DNA of 64,000 nucleotides, taken from contig NZ_QPJE01000004.1 of NCBI RefSeq assembly GCF_003337245.1, positions 62,001-126,000 on the forward strand, read 5' to 3'. A model generated the notes under the pieces. The model worked only from the letters and a program-made list of their open reading frames with translations. It did no database searches and had not been told where the DNA came from. Below are positions 7,819 through 18,400 of the stretch, piece after piece. The DNA is from Halanaerobium sp. MA284_MarDTE_T2. GTDB lineage: Bacteria > Bacillota > Halanaerobiia > Halanaerobiales > Halanaerobiaceae. The stretch's first letter is position 1; each line of letters starts with the position of its first letter. The translations under genes were made by a program, and so were the position numbers.

Positions 7819-8496
7819 ATGTGGTTAGAAGTTGAATATATACCAACATCGTTATTTTCGTTCAAAGACATAAAAGCAACTAATACTGCTGCTACTTCAT
7901 TATTATTTCCAACTCCCTTTGGAGTTAAGATGGCTTTAATATCAGAAGCAATTAAAGAATTTAATCTGGAAAAAGGTAGAGAAGTTTTTGAACTAATTAA
8001 GGGAAGAGAAATAAAATATAATTTACCAGCAGAAGCAGTTGTAAATAAAACTTTCGGTAGAATCAATGATTTAAGAAATAAGATTGGACGTTCTAAACCT
8101 GCATACAGAGAATATGTATATTTTAATGGAAGCTTAAAACTGGCGATAAATATAGACGATATAAATCAAGAAAAAATTGAATTATTAAAGTCGTTATTTT
8201 TGAGAATTAATTATTTTGGAAAAAAAGGATCTTTTATGCAGTTTAAAGAGTCAAAAATAATTGATAATCTAAATGACAATCATTTAAAATTAATGAGTAA
8301 TGGCGAGATTGATTTCAAATTTAAATCAATTATTCAACAAACTGAAGATATTCCTATAGACGCTAGTTTTGAAGCTATAAACATTTATAATGAAAATGAA
8401 AGTTTATCTAGAGATAATAATGAAAGATTATATGTGGTTAATATAGAAAAAACTTTATCAGGAGATGGTTATCAATATTATAAAATTTCAAATTAA
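7819..8496 (+). CDS. cas5: Cas5 subunit of Cascade
   Basis: A 225-residue RAMP-fold protein directly after cas7 and before cas6, where Cas5, which caps the 5' handle of the crRNA, is expected. The N-terminus WLEVEYIPTSLFSFKDIKAT followed by LFPTPFGVKMALI fits the Cas5a/Cas5t group. The start ATG at 7819 is preceded by AAGGGGGAG. The gap to cas7 is 12 bp, consistent with one transcript. Confidence 0.82.
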   Translation: MWLEVEYIPTSLFSFKDIKATNTAATSLLFPTPFGVKMALISEAIKEFNLEKGREVFELIKGREIKYNLPAEAVVNKTFGRINDLRNKIGRSKPAYREYVYFNGSLKLAINIDDINQEKIELLKSLFLRINYFGKKGSFMQFKESKIIDNLNDNHLKLMSNGEIDFKFKSIIQQTEDIPIDASFEAINIYNENESLSRDNNERLYVVNIEKTLSGDGYQYYKISN

Positions 8497-8508
8497 AGAG
8501 GGATAATG

Positions 8509-9462
8509 ATGGATTTAGCAATAACAACTTTAAAATTTAATTTAATGGCGTTAGAAGATTTATATCTGCCAGAACACCCTGGTTCAACATTTCGGGGTGC
8601 TTTTGGTAGATCTTTAAGAGAAATTTCCTGTAGTTTTGATGATAAAAAATGTAAAGGATGTAATTTGAAAGATAATTGTCCCTATTCTTTGTTTTTTAAT
8701 CCATTTCTAACAGAAAAAGATAAGCTTAAGACCTCTAAAAGATTTAGAAACAAATTGCGTCCTTTTATTTTCAATACAGATAATAATTATAAAAAACAGT
8801 ACTCATCCGGAGAGGAATTAACATTTAAAATTAGAATTTTTGGTTATATGAAGCAGTTTATCCCTTATGTAATTGAAAGTTGGAAAAAATTACAGCAGAT
8901 TGGTCTGGGTTCTGGAAGGAGTAATTTTTTATTAAAAAATATTTGGTCAGAAAATGATTTAAAAGGAAAAAAAACAAAAATCTTTGACTATAAGGATACT
9001 GAGATTAAAAACATTAATAACACAATTTATATTGATGACATAAAGAAAGAAGAATCATATTTTAATTATAAAGTTACTCTGCTGTTTAAAACTCCAACAT
9101 TAATTAAAGTTAATGGGAAATATATCAAGAATAATTTAGAATTTTCTTTATTAATGCGCACTTTATTTAGACGTTTATCAACAATGGCTGCTTTTTATGG
9201 AGAGGAAATGAGTATTTATTTTAATGACTATCTAAATAAAGCTGAAAAAATAAAATTGCTTTATAAAGATTTGGAGTGGAACGACTGGTATCGCTATTCT
9301 GATAAACAGAATAAAAAAATTGAAATGCAGGGATTCACAGGGGCAGTAAGTTATGAAGGAGAAATAGCAGATTTTTTACCATATTTAATCTATGCTCAAT
9401 ATTTAAATTTAGGGAAAAATACTGTTTTTGGTCAGGGTAACTTTGAACTTTTAAATTATTAA
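8509..9462 (+). CDS. cas6: Cas6 crRNA-processing endoribonuclease (Cys-rich N-terminal type)
   Basis: About 317 residues. The N-terminus has the PGSTFRGAFGRSLRE segment and a cysteine cluster (CKGCNLKDNCPYSLFFNPF, near residues 47-66) of the CRISPR_Cas6 family associated with I-A, I-D and III systems. The C-terminus has the glycine-rich GFTGAVSYEGEI and NLGKNTVFGQGNFEL signature typical of Cas6 RAMP loops. It would cut each repeat 8 nt from its 3' end to leave the ACUGAAAG handle. The start is one of two adjacent ATGs; 8509 is 6 nt behind AGAGGG, whereas 8506 is only 3 nt away. cas1 begins 19 bp downstream. Confidence 0.85.
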   Translation: MDLAITTLKFNLMALEDLYLPEHPGSTFRGAFGRSLREISCSFDDKKCKGCNLKDNCPYSLFFNPFLTEKDKLKTSKRFRNKLRPFIFNTDNNYKKQYSSGEELTFKIRIFGYMKQFIPYVIESWKKLQQIGLGSGRSNFLLKNIWSENDLKGKKTKIFDYKDTEIKNINNTIYIDDIKKEESYFNYKVTLLFKTPTLIKVNGKYIKNNLEFSLLMRTLFRRLSTMAAFYGEEMSIYFNDYLNKAEKIKLLYKDLEWNDWYRYSDKQNKKIEMQGFTGAVSYEGEIADFLPYLIYAQYLNLGKNTVFGQGNFELLNY

Positions 9463-9481
9463 TAAAGATTGGAGGGCTTAA

Positions 9482-10492
9482 ATGAAGGAAATCTATTTAA
9501 ATAATTATGGACAGTTTTTGGGTAAAAAAAGTGAAAGATTGGTAGTTAAAGAAAAGGGTAAGATTAAGAGAGAAGAACCTTTTTTTAAAATTAGTCGAGT
9601 GATAATTACTTCTAAAGGTATAAGCTTATCAACTGATGCCATTGAAGAATGCATGAAAAGAGGAATTCAGATTGATTTTTTGAATTTTAAAAATGAACCA
9701 TATGCAAAATTAAGCTCTCCTTTTTTACAGGGAACTGTTAAAACTAGAAGGGCTCAACTGACTGCTTTTGATGATCAAAGAGGTGTTTCTCTAGCCAAAG
9801 CATTTGTTTTAGGGAAAGTAAGTAATCAGGTTAATCTGTTAAAATATATGAGTAAATATAGAAAAAAGAGAAATCCAGAAATCTATAATTATATGTGTAA
9901 GCGAATTAAAGAAATTGAAAAAATGATAAATGAAATATCAGTTATTGAAGATGAAAAAATTGATTTTATTAGACAGGATATAATGACTTTAGAGGCACAT
10001 GCAGCTAAAAAATATTGGCAGACAGTGGCAAAAATATTACCTGAAGAGGTTGGATTTACAGGTAGAGAGACCAGAGGTGCAGTTGATCTTGTAAATTCAA
10101 TGCTTAATTATGGTTATGCTATTCTTTATTCACATGTTCAGGGTGCAGTTATCTTAGCTGGTTTGGATCCATTTGCTGGTTTTATGCATGTAGATCGCTC
10201 TGGTAGGGCTTCTTTAGTTTTAGATTTTGTAGAAGAATTTAGACAACAGACAGTAGATAAAACAATTTTTGCAATGATTAATCGCGGTACTAATTTGGAA
10301 GTAAAAGAAAATAGACTAACTAAAAAAACCAAAAATAAATTTAGAAAAAAATTAAAGAAAAAATTTGATAGTTATCATCAGTATGAAGGCAAAAAAGAAA
10401 AAATCAAAAATATAATTCAGAGACAAGCCAGACATATTGCAACTCATCTTAGAGGTGAAAGAGAATATGAACCTTTTGTAGGGAGCTGGTAG
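9482..10492 (+). CDS. cas1: Cas1 integrase
   Basis: A 336-residue Cas1, the catalytic subunit of the spacer integration complex. The metal ligands are visible: E171 in MTLEAHAAKKYW, H236 in FMHVDRSGR and E251 in LVLDFVEEFRQ. The TGRETRGAVDLVNSMLNYGY and VQGAVILAGLDPFAGF segments are classic Cas1. The ATG at 9482 has a TTGGAGG ribosome-binding site. It is separated from cas2 by 2 bp, so the two partners are co-translated. Length and all key residues are intact, so adaptation should be functional. Confidence 0.97.
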   Translation: MKEIYLNNYGQFLGKKSERLVVKEKGKIKREEPFFKISRVIITSKGISLSTDAIEECMKRGIQIDFLNFKNEPYAKLSSPFLQGTVKTRRAQLTAFDDQRGVSLAKAFVLGKVSNQVNLLKYMSKYRKKRNPEIYNYMCKRIKEIEKMINEISVIEDEKIDFIRQDIMTLEAHAAKKYWQTVAKILPEEVGFTGRETRGAVDLVNSMLNYGYAILYSHVQGAVILAGLDPFAGFMHVDRSGRASLVLDFVEEFRQQTVDKTIFAMINRGTNLEVKENRLTKKTKNKFRKKLKKKFDSYHQYEGKKEKIKNIIQRQARHIATHLRGEREYEPFVGSW

Positions 10493-10494
10493 AA

Positions 10495-10740
10495 ATGCAT
10501 ACTCTGGTTATTTATGATATTACAGAAGACAAAACAAGAAATAAAATTGCTGAAGTTTGTAAAGATTATGGTCTCAAAAGAATTCAGTGGAGTGCATTTA
10601 TGGGAAAATTAAGTATCAACAGAAGAGAAGAATTACATTTGAAATTAGTTCAAACTTTAAAAGATAAATCTGGTGATATACAGCTCTATCCAATTTGTTC
10701 TAAAGACATGAATTTAAAAAAGGAAATAAAAAATGAATAA
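10495..10740 (+). CDS. cas2: Cas2 adaptation protein
   Basis: An 81-residue Cas2, at the short end of normal. The first strand HTLVIYDITEDKTRNKIAEV contains the conserved aspartate (D8), and LKRIQWSAFMGKLSINRRE matches the ferredoxin-like Cas2 core. Cas2 bridges two Cas1 dimers. The cas4 start lies within the last 8 bp of cas2, giving tight translational coupling. Confidence 0.95.
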   Translation: MHTLVIYDITEDKTRNKIAEVCKDYGLKRIQWSAFMGKLSINRREELHLKLVQTLKDKSGDIQLYPICSKDMNLKKEIKNE

Positions 10741-11314
10741 ACTGATACTAAATGTGACTGATATAAAACAGTATATTTATTGTCCGCGCATAATTTATTA
10801 TACTTACTGTCAGCCTGTAAGTAAGAAAAGAACATTTAAAATGGAATTTGGTAGCAAACAGCATGATATAGTTGATCAATTGGAAAAAAGAAGAACTTTA
10901 AAGAGGTATAATTTGGATAAGGGAAATAAAATATTTAAACACAAGGTATTTTCTGAAAAGTATTCTTTAAGTGGTAAATTAGATATGCTGGTAAAACAGG
11001 AAAGAGAAATAGTTCCTATTGAAATGAAGTATACTAATTCTCGACCAGGTTTAAATCATAAATATCAGCTGGCTGGTTACATGCTTTTGATCGAAGATAA
11101 ATTTGAGTTACCAGTTAGAAAAGGGATTATTCATATTATACCGACTAAAGACAGTTATTTTTATAAAAATAATGATCAGTTAAGAAAAAAAGTTAAGCAA
11201 TTAATATTTGAAATAAAAGAATTAATAGAAAAAGAACATTATCCTGATAAGGCTTCAGGATGGAAAAAGTGTAAAGAATGTGAGTTCAAAAATTATTGTG
11301 GAGATGTGGGGTGA
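10733..11314 (+). CDS. cas4: Cas4 Fe-S nuclease
   Basis: A 193-residue RecB-like nuclease. An N-terminal cysteine lies in YIYCPRIIYY, and a C-terminal cluster KCKECEFKNYCGD supplies three more iron-sulfur ligands. The catalytic core is visible as SGKLDMLV (motif II Asp), PIEMKY (motif III E-x-K) and a Q in YQLAGYMLL. Cas4 trims prespacers and selects them for PAM and length. It overlaps cas2 by 8 bp. The Csa1-type paralogue follows 4 bp downstream. Confidence 0.93.
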   Translation: MNKLILNVTDIKQYIYCPRIIYYTYCQPVSKKRTFKMEFGSKQHDIVDQLEKRRTLKRYNLDKGNKIFKHKVFSEKYSLSGKLDMLVKQEREIVPIEMKYTNSRPGLNHKYQLAGYMLLIEDKFELPVRKGIIHIIPTKDSYFYKNNDQLRKKVKQLIFEIKELIEKEHYPDKASGWKKCKECEFKNYCGDVG

Positions 11315-11318
11315 AATA

Positions 11319-12236
11319 ATGTATTTTCTTAATGAAGAAGAAAAGCTATATCTACATAAATCATTAATTCCAGAATCTAGAGATATGTATATTGATTATA
11401 ATCTTAGAGGCTGGAATTGGAATCAACCGCCTTTAGAACCGATTTATGATATTAAATTGGGAGTCGCAGAAACTGCAAATAATTACTGCAGCAGCAATAG
11501 AGACTTATATCTTCAAAAAGTCATGAAAAAGAAATTCAAAGCTAATGATAAAATGCTGGAAGGATCATTATTACACAAGACACTGATGAAATTTATTACT
11601 TCTGCAAAAAAAGAATTATATATCAATGGAATTAAAGAAGTAGAATACGATAATTTGTTTAATTTGGATAGTAATATTATTAGTGAATTAATCGGCTCAT
11701 ATTATTTTAATAACACTTCAAAAGAAAAATTGATCAAAAAAATAGAAAAAATATGGGGATTTGAATCTCAAAGAGTCAAATTTAGGATGCAGGAAGTTTT
11801 ATCTTCCCAACCATATATTGATGTTGATGCTCTAATTCATCAAGTTATTCCAATAGTAGTAGAGCAAAAATTGAACGGATCTTTTATTGGACTAAGTTCA
11901 TATTTAAGTACTGATGCCATAAACTTTTCAGAGCCCATGATAGTTGACACTAAATTTGGAAAAGAAAAAGAGTTTTACAAACTCAGTGTTACTGGTTATG
12001 CTCTTGTTATGGAATCATTATTCTCTTTTCCGGTAAATTTAGGATGTCTTGTTTATCCAGGATTCAAGAACAAAAGAATATTAATTAAAAGAGATCTATT
12101 TATTATAACTGATGAATTGCGCCAAAAATTTATTGAGCAGCGCGACGAAAAAATGAGAATGATTTATGAAGATATTGATCCTGGTATTGCCAATAATTGT
12201 TATAAAATATGTCCTTTTTATGATGAGTGTAATTAA
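11319..12236 (+). CDS. csa1: Csa1-type Cas4 family protein (subtype I-A adaptation)
   Basis: A 305-residue protein recognisable as Csa1 by its N-terminus (MYFLNEEEKLYLHKSL, then LRGWNWNQPPLEPIYDIKLG and ETANNYCSSNRDLYLQKVM) and by a C-terminal cysteine pair (CYKICPFYDEC). The middle has a nuclease-like MIVDTKFGKEKEFYKLSVTGYAL stretch (D-x-K core). Csa1 is a Cas4 relative found with subtype I-A adaptation modules. The start is placed at the ATG at 11319, 4 bp after the cas4 stop; an upstream in-frame ATG at 11280 would overlap cas4 without a ribosome-binding site. It is the last gene before the array leader. Confidence 0.85.
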   Translation: MYFLNEEEKLYLHKSLIPESRDMYIDYNLRGWNWNQPPLEPIYDIKLGVAETANNYCSSNRDLYLQKVMKKKFKANDKMLEGSLLHKTLMKFITSAKKELYINGIKEVEYDNLFNLDSNIISELIGSYYFNNTSKEKLIKKIEKIWGFESQRVKFRMQEVLSSQPYIDVDALIHQVIPIVVEQKLNGSFIGLSSYLSTDAINFSEPMIVDTKFGKEKEFYKLSVTGYALVMESLFSFPVNLGCLVYPGFKNKRILIKRDLFIITDELRQKFIEQRDEKMRMIYEDIDPGIANNCYKICPFYDECN

Positions 12237-12320
12237 ATGAAGGAATTGTTGTCTATTTAAAGAATAAATCAAGTAAGATAATATAATTAGAATTAATTTT
12301 CGCAAAAGGCAGGGGTGTTG

Positions 12321-12410
12321 ATGCAGAAAATAATTTTTCGAGATAAGTCAATGGAATTAAAAGGATTGTCATACTGGAATACCTGTTATATAAGGGTTTG
12401 TTCTTTTTGA
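12321..12410 (+). CDS. Possible 29-residue leader small ORF
   Basis: An ATG at 12321 sits 5 nt behind an AGGGG ribosome-binding site (12311-12315) and opens a 29-codon frame ending TGA at 12410, eight bases before the first repeat. The peptide starts MQKIIFRDKSMELKGLSYWN and has two cysteines. It is unlike any family I know. The good ribosome-binding site is the only support. The ORF overlaps the likely leader promoter, so it could also be a chance frame. Confidence 0.3.
   Translation: MQKIIFRDKSMELKGLSYWNTCYIRVCSF
12366..12394 (+). promoter_or_regulatory. Probable promoter of the CRISPR array
   Basis: TTGTCA (12366-12371), 17 nt, TATAAG (12389-12394); each hexamer matches consensus at five of six positions. 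Transcription would begin near 12401, about 18 nt before the first repeat and in the direction that gives crRNAs with an ACUGAAAG 5' handle. Confidence 0.6.
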
Positions 12411-12418
12411 AAATTGCT

Positions 12419-15400
12419 CTAACATTTACCTCTCCGCTTACTAGGAGACTGAAAGCAGCCAGAGCCGAGTGAAGTACCTTCTCCTAATGTTGCTAACATT
12501 TACCTCTCCGCTTACTAGGAGACTGAAAGGCAGCACAAGCCAGAAGATTATTATTAGAAATAAAAACTAACATTTACCTCTCCGCTTACTAGGAGACTGA
12601 AAGTGCATCTTATTTTGCGCCTGTGTCATCCCAGATGTAACTAACATTTACCTCTCCGCTTACTAGGAGACTGAAAGGATGGATTAGAGGATAAGTGTAT
12701 AGAGTTGGCTAAAGCTAACATTTACCTCTCCGCTTACTAGGAGACTGAAAGCCTTCGCTTCTTGACATCTGTTGTAATAATCTTTGACCTAACATTTACC
12801 TCTCCGCTTACTAGGAGACTGAAAGGTTTTTAATTAATTCATTTTTTATTTGTTCTATTTCCTAACATTTACCTCTCCGCTTACTAGGAGACTGAAAGTT
12901 TCTACAGCCTGAACGAACCCGTTCTCAATCATTTTTCTAACATTTACCTCTCCGCTTACTAGGAGACTGAAAGGCTGATTGAGCCACAATCTGTGCTTCT
13001 GTGGCTGACCTAACATTTACCTCTCCGCTTACTAGGAGACTGAAAGGATACATTGAGTTTTGGCACAATGGATGCAGGATTCTTCGGCTAACATTTACCT
13101 CTCCGCTTACTAGGAGACTGAAAGGCGCCCTCTATTGGTGGCAAACCTGTATCTTTGCTCTAACATTTACCTCTCCGCTTACTAGGAGACTGAAAGCTTC
13201 CTGTATTCATCATACCTTCTGTATCCTTCGTACTAACATTTACCTCTCCGCTTACTAGGAGACTGAAAGTCTGATTAAGTTGTGCCATATCTGACTTTTG
13301 GTCTTTCTAACATTTACCTCTCCGCTTACTAGGAGACTGAAAGTTACTTCACCTTCTTAAATAAAAATCCTACTTTATCGTCTAACATTTACCTCTCCGC
13401 TTACTAGGAGACTGAAAGGTGTCATAATAACCTGTCTGTCTGGCTTACCACTTGCCTAACATTTACCTCTCCGCTTACTAGGAGACTGAAAGTCTTATTA
13501 GCATCTTCTACACCTCTCAAACGCGTAATCTAACATTTACCTCTCCGCTTACTAGGAGACTGAAAGTCTACCCACAATGTAAGCCCATGGCTACAATTTT
13601 GACTAACATTTACCTCTCCGCTTACTAGGAGACTGAAAGAACTCATAGCCGTATCTGCCAAATGCTTCAGCATTGCCTCTAACATTTACCTCTCCGCTTA
13701 CTAGGAGACTGAAAGATTATACACTTCCTTCATTTTGCTGTCAGTAAAATCTAACATTTACCTCTCCGCTTACTAGGAGACTGAAAGATATTAATATTAT
13801 CAAAGATATTAACCATTACTTTTACTAACATTTACCTCTCCGCTTACTAGGAGACTGAAAGTTCAACTCACACTCTACCATATAGTGGGCAAGTGTACCT
13901 AACATTTACCTCTCCGCTTACTAGGAGACTGAAAGGATGACCAGCTGGAAGAGGGAGAGGCTCCACTCTCAGCTAACATTTACCTCTCCGCTTACTAGGA
14001 GACTGAAAGTTCATAGACATTACCAGCACAGTCAACCATCCCATTAACTAACATTTACCTCTCCGCTTACTAGGAGACTGAAAGCTAATATATCCCCTTC
14101 ATATATTTCTTTGCCATTTTTCTAACATTTACCTCTCCGCTTACTAGGAGACTGAAAGGCTGGCTGCGTGCCTGATCTGCTCGACCTTTGGCTTTACTAA
14201 CATTTACCTCTCCGCTTACTAGGAGACTGAAAGATGAAAAGATTATTCAGTCAAAATACAACGAAGATGACTAACATTTACCTCTCCGCTTACTAGGAGA
14301 CTGAAAGTTAACTGTAACTGCTGCATCTTGCCTTGTTGCTGTTACTAACATTTACCTCTCCGCTTACTAGGAGACTGAAAGATTAATCAGCTATAATGAC
14401 AGTGATAGAGGTTCGATCTAACATTTACCTCTCCGCTTACTAGGAGACTGAAAGAGTAAGTGCGAAAATTAGCATAGTGAGTTTCTTCAACTAACATTTA
14501 CCTCTCCGCTTACTAGGAGACTGAAAGTTCCATCAAAAGAGAATTAATTTTTATCTATATTCTCTAACATTTACCTCTCCGCTTACTAGGAGACTGAAAG
14601 GTTTAAGAGTCTGGTTATCTACTCATTTAACCTATGACTAACATTTACCTCTCCGCTTACTAGGAGACTGAAAGGCAAAAATATTTGTAGTTAGTATGGG
14701 CGATCTCTTCTAACATTTACCTCTCCGCTTACTAGGAGACTGAAAGTGTAAATCACTCTCACCTAATGCTGAACCTCTCCATCTAACATTTACCTCTCCG
14801 CTTACTAGGAGACTGAAAGCCCTTTCTCTTTTCATATATCAAATTCAACCTTTAACTAACATTTACCTCTCCGCTTACTAGGAGACTGAAAGTTGTTCTT
14901 TTCCACCTTCCATTTCCGTTACTAAAGTCTAACATTTACCTCTCCGCTTACTAGGAGACTGAAAGGATGTAGTTATGAATACTAAGTGGACTCAGAAGGG
15001 CCTAACATTTACCTCTCCGCTTACTAGGAGACTGAAAGAAGATCAGGAATGTGAGGTTAGTTGATTAATGAATCTAACATTTACCTCTCCGCTTACTAGG
15101 AGACTGAAAGTTTCTGGTGATCCACTCAGTGACGCCTGTAGTATTTCTAACATTTACCTCTCCGCTTACTAGGAGACTGAAAGGGAGAGAATATCCGCTT
15201 TGACGGTGACTTGTACCAGGTACTAACATTTACCTCTCCGCTTACTAGGAGACTGAAAGTCAGGTAAATATTTGAGTCTACGCGGTATGTTAAGCACTAA
15301 CATTTACCTCTCCGCTTACTAGGAGACTGAAAGGCTTAACAGCTTGTTTCCGCAACTTACTTGCTGATAACTAACATTTACCTCTCCGCTTACTAGGAGA

Positions 15401-18400
15401 CTGAAAGGTAAGGGTAATCCTCGTGAGCTGAATGGATTGTGTCCTAACATTTACCTCTCCGCTTACTAGGAGACTGAAAGCACATTTCTGTTCCTGTTTC
15501 TATTAATGTTGTAGACTAACATTTACCTCTCCGCTTACTAGGAGACTGAAAGTTCATATTGTCTTACAGTAGCTTCAGAAGCCATTTCTCTAACATTTAC
15601 CTCTCCGCTTACTAGGAGACTGAAAGTCTGTATGCTCTATTATCGTTTCCAGCCCCATGTCTACTAACATTTACCTCTCCCTTACTAGGAGACTGAAAGC
15701 TTAATAAAACACCGCCTTCAGTTTCATTTGGTTCGCTAACATTTACCTCTCCGCTTACTAGGAGACTGAAAGCATCAGAATTAGATAATAGTAATACAAA
15801 ATATAATTTCTAACATTTACCTCTCCGCTTACTAGGAGACTGAAAGTCAATAGCAAACATTCCATTGAGTGCATACTTTCTCTAACATTTACCTCTCCGC
15901 TTACTAGGAGACTGAAAGGCAAAGTATTTATCTATCACCTTTTCCATATCATCAACCTAACATTTACCTCTCCGCTTACTAGGAGACTGAAAGCGATGTA
16001 CCAATCTAATATTTTGAGCATTGTTTCTTTCTAACATTTACCTCTCCGCTTACTAGGAGACTGAAAGGAGTCCTTTGCTAGCAGCTTTCTTAAACTTGCT
16101 GCCGGCTAACATTTACCTCTCCGCTTACTAGGAGACTGAAAGTTTTAGCAAGGTGGTAAATTGATAAAAGTAAATCTTTCTAACATTTACCTCTCCGCTT
16201 ACTAGGAGACTGAAAGAAGCTGAATCTAAACTATCCTGCATTTCTTTTACTCTAACATTTACCTCTCCGCTTACTAGGAGACTGAAAGTCATTTTCTATG
16301 CCTTCAAATTGTGGGTATGGTTCTACTAACATTTACCTCTCCGCTTACTAGGAGACTGAAAGTCAAATTTAGATTGCCTTTTATCTAATCGTGATTTGAC
16401 TAACATTTACCTCTCCGCTTACTAGGAGACTGAAAGAATCCCAGCGTTCAGACGGTGCGATAGCTCAACACGCCTAACATTTACCTCTCCGCTTACTAGG
16501 AGACTGAAAGCTCCTTTTTTTTAGCTTTTTTTGCCCTCTATACTCTATCTAACATTTACCTCTCCGCTTACTAGGAGACTGAAAGAGAAAGATATGTATT
16601 AGAAGCAGAAGAAATTGTCAGCTAACATTTACCTCTCCGCTTACTAGGAGACTGAAAGACTCATTTGGGCTTTCCAGAATATACTGGACCACTGGGATTA
16701 CTTGTTCTAACATTTACCTCTCCGCTTACTAGGAGACTGAAAGACTCATTTGGGCTACTGTCCAGCTTGCGAAATCATTCTAACATTTACCTCTCCGCTT
16801 ACTAGGAGACTGAAAGAAGTTAACCTGCACTTTACCGCCACCGTTGTTATTAACTAACATTTACCTCTCCGCTTACTAGGAGACTGAAAGAGCTGCTCTT
16901 TCATCACAGATAAACTGCTGATTGTCTAACATTTACCTCTCCGCTTACTAGGAGACTGAAAGATAAACTGGTATTTATCATAAATACACATGTTGCTGAC
17001 TAACATTTACCTCTCCGCTTACTAGGAGACTGAAAGCTGCCCGGTAACGGTGGCAAACCTACTGACTTGCTATCTAACATTTACCTCTCCGCTTACTAGG
17101 AGACTGAAAGTTAATAAAACTTTTCTGTGAACTATCAGCCTTAGCTAACATTTACCTCTCCGCTTACTAGGAGACTGAAAGTCTTCTGTTAGCTCATCAT
17201 TGTGTTTAAAGTATAAATCTAACATTTACCTCTCCGCTTACTAGGAGACTGAAAGCTAAAATAAAATCACCTTCAATCATAAACATTGGTAACTAACATT
17301 TACCTCTCCGCTTACTAGGAGACTGAAAGAATATATATCGCTGATACCACACTCCTGTATATTCCTAACATTTACCTCTCCGCTTACTAGGAGACTGAAA
17401 GCTAACTACTAATTCAGCACGTTTAGTTAATTCCATCTAACATTTACCTCTCCGCTTACTAGGAGACTGAAAGGCTATTCATACTAGAGATTTTGCTGAC
17501 TCTCTACTTTACCTAACATTTACCTCTCCGCTTACTAGGAGACTGAAAGTTCTGACATTGATGCCATCCGCTTATCTACCTTAGCTAACATTTACCTCTC
17601 CGCTTACTAGGAGACTGAAAGACACTGGTATGCAGTGAAGCAAGAGCTTCATCTTCCTAACATTTACCTCTCCGCTTACTAGGAGACTGAAAGTCGGAGA
17701 ATTCCGACACAGAGTCTGGTGATGAATTTCTAACATTTACCTCTCCGCTTACTAGGAGACTGAAAGGCTGACTTGCTATCATCAGCCTGATATTTAGCTG
17801 TCCTAACATTTACCTCTCCGCTTACTAGGAGACTGAAAGGTGCCTTCAAGATCCCTCCCTGCATTTTCAGAAAACCCTAACATTTACCTCTCCGCTTACT
17901 AGGAGACTGAAAGGTACCTGCTCATCTGTCCTCATATCGTCTGCTCTATCTACCTAACATTTACCTCTCCGCTTACTAGGAGACTGAAAGCCATTAGTAT
18001 CATTGGGGTTGTATCAGTTGTTGCGTCTAACATTTACCTCTCCGCTTACTAGGAGACTGAAAGGCTAGTAATAATAATTGTCTAGCTCTCGGTGCTAATT
18101 CTAACATTTACCTCTCCGCTTACTAGGAGACTGAAAGCTCTTTTTTCTAGCCCGGACCAGACTTTTATGATTGCTAACATTTACCTCTCCGCTTACTAGG
18201 AGACTGAAAGGAAACCTCAAGGCAACACTTTCAGCTCTTTTGTCGAATCTAACATTTACCTCTCCGCTTACTAGGAGACTGAAAGGCTTATTGTGCTACC
18301 TCCATCTTCAACAGCCTGTGATCTAACATTTACCTCTCCGCTTACTAGGAGACTGAAAGCCTCTATATTATAATAACATCTTATCCAACTCATTGCCTAA

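Larger units (their letters stand above)
12237..12418 (+). other. CRISPR leader region
   Basis: An AT-rich 182-bp stretch between csa1 and the first repeat. It is called the leader end because the cas genes lie on this side, the repeats are intact here, and the degenerate repeats are at the far end. It contains a promoter-like pair and a small ORF, described separately. Confidence 0.75.

Noticed and set aside
13001-13258. Open frame of 85 codons inside the array
   Set aside because: It consists of translated CRISPR repeats and spacers; the repeating LTFTSPLTRRLKG units come from the repeat sequence.
15260-15345. Spacer 39 ends GTTAAGCA and spacer 40 begins GCTTAAC, a 7-bp inverted match across the repeat
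   Set aside because: Seven bases is too short to be meaningful among 89 spacers.
13010-17073. Spacers 10 and 63 share GGTGGCAAACCT
   Set aside because: A 12-base match among about 3.3 kb of spacer sequence is expected by chance at roughly this level, and the flanks differ.
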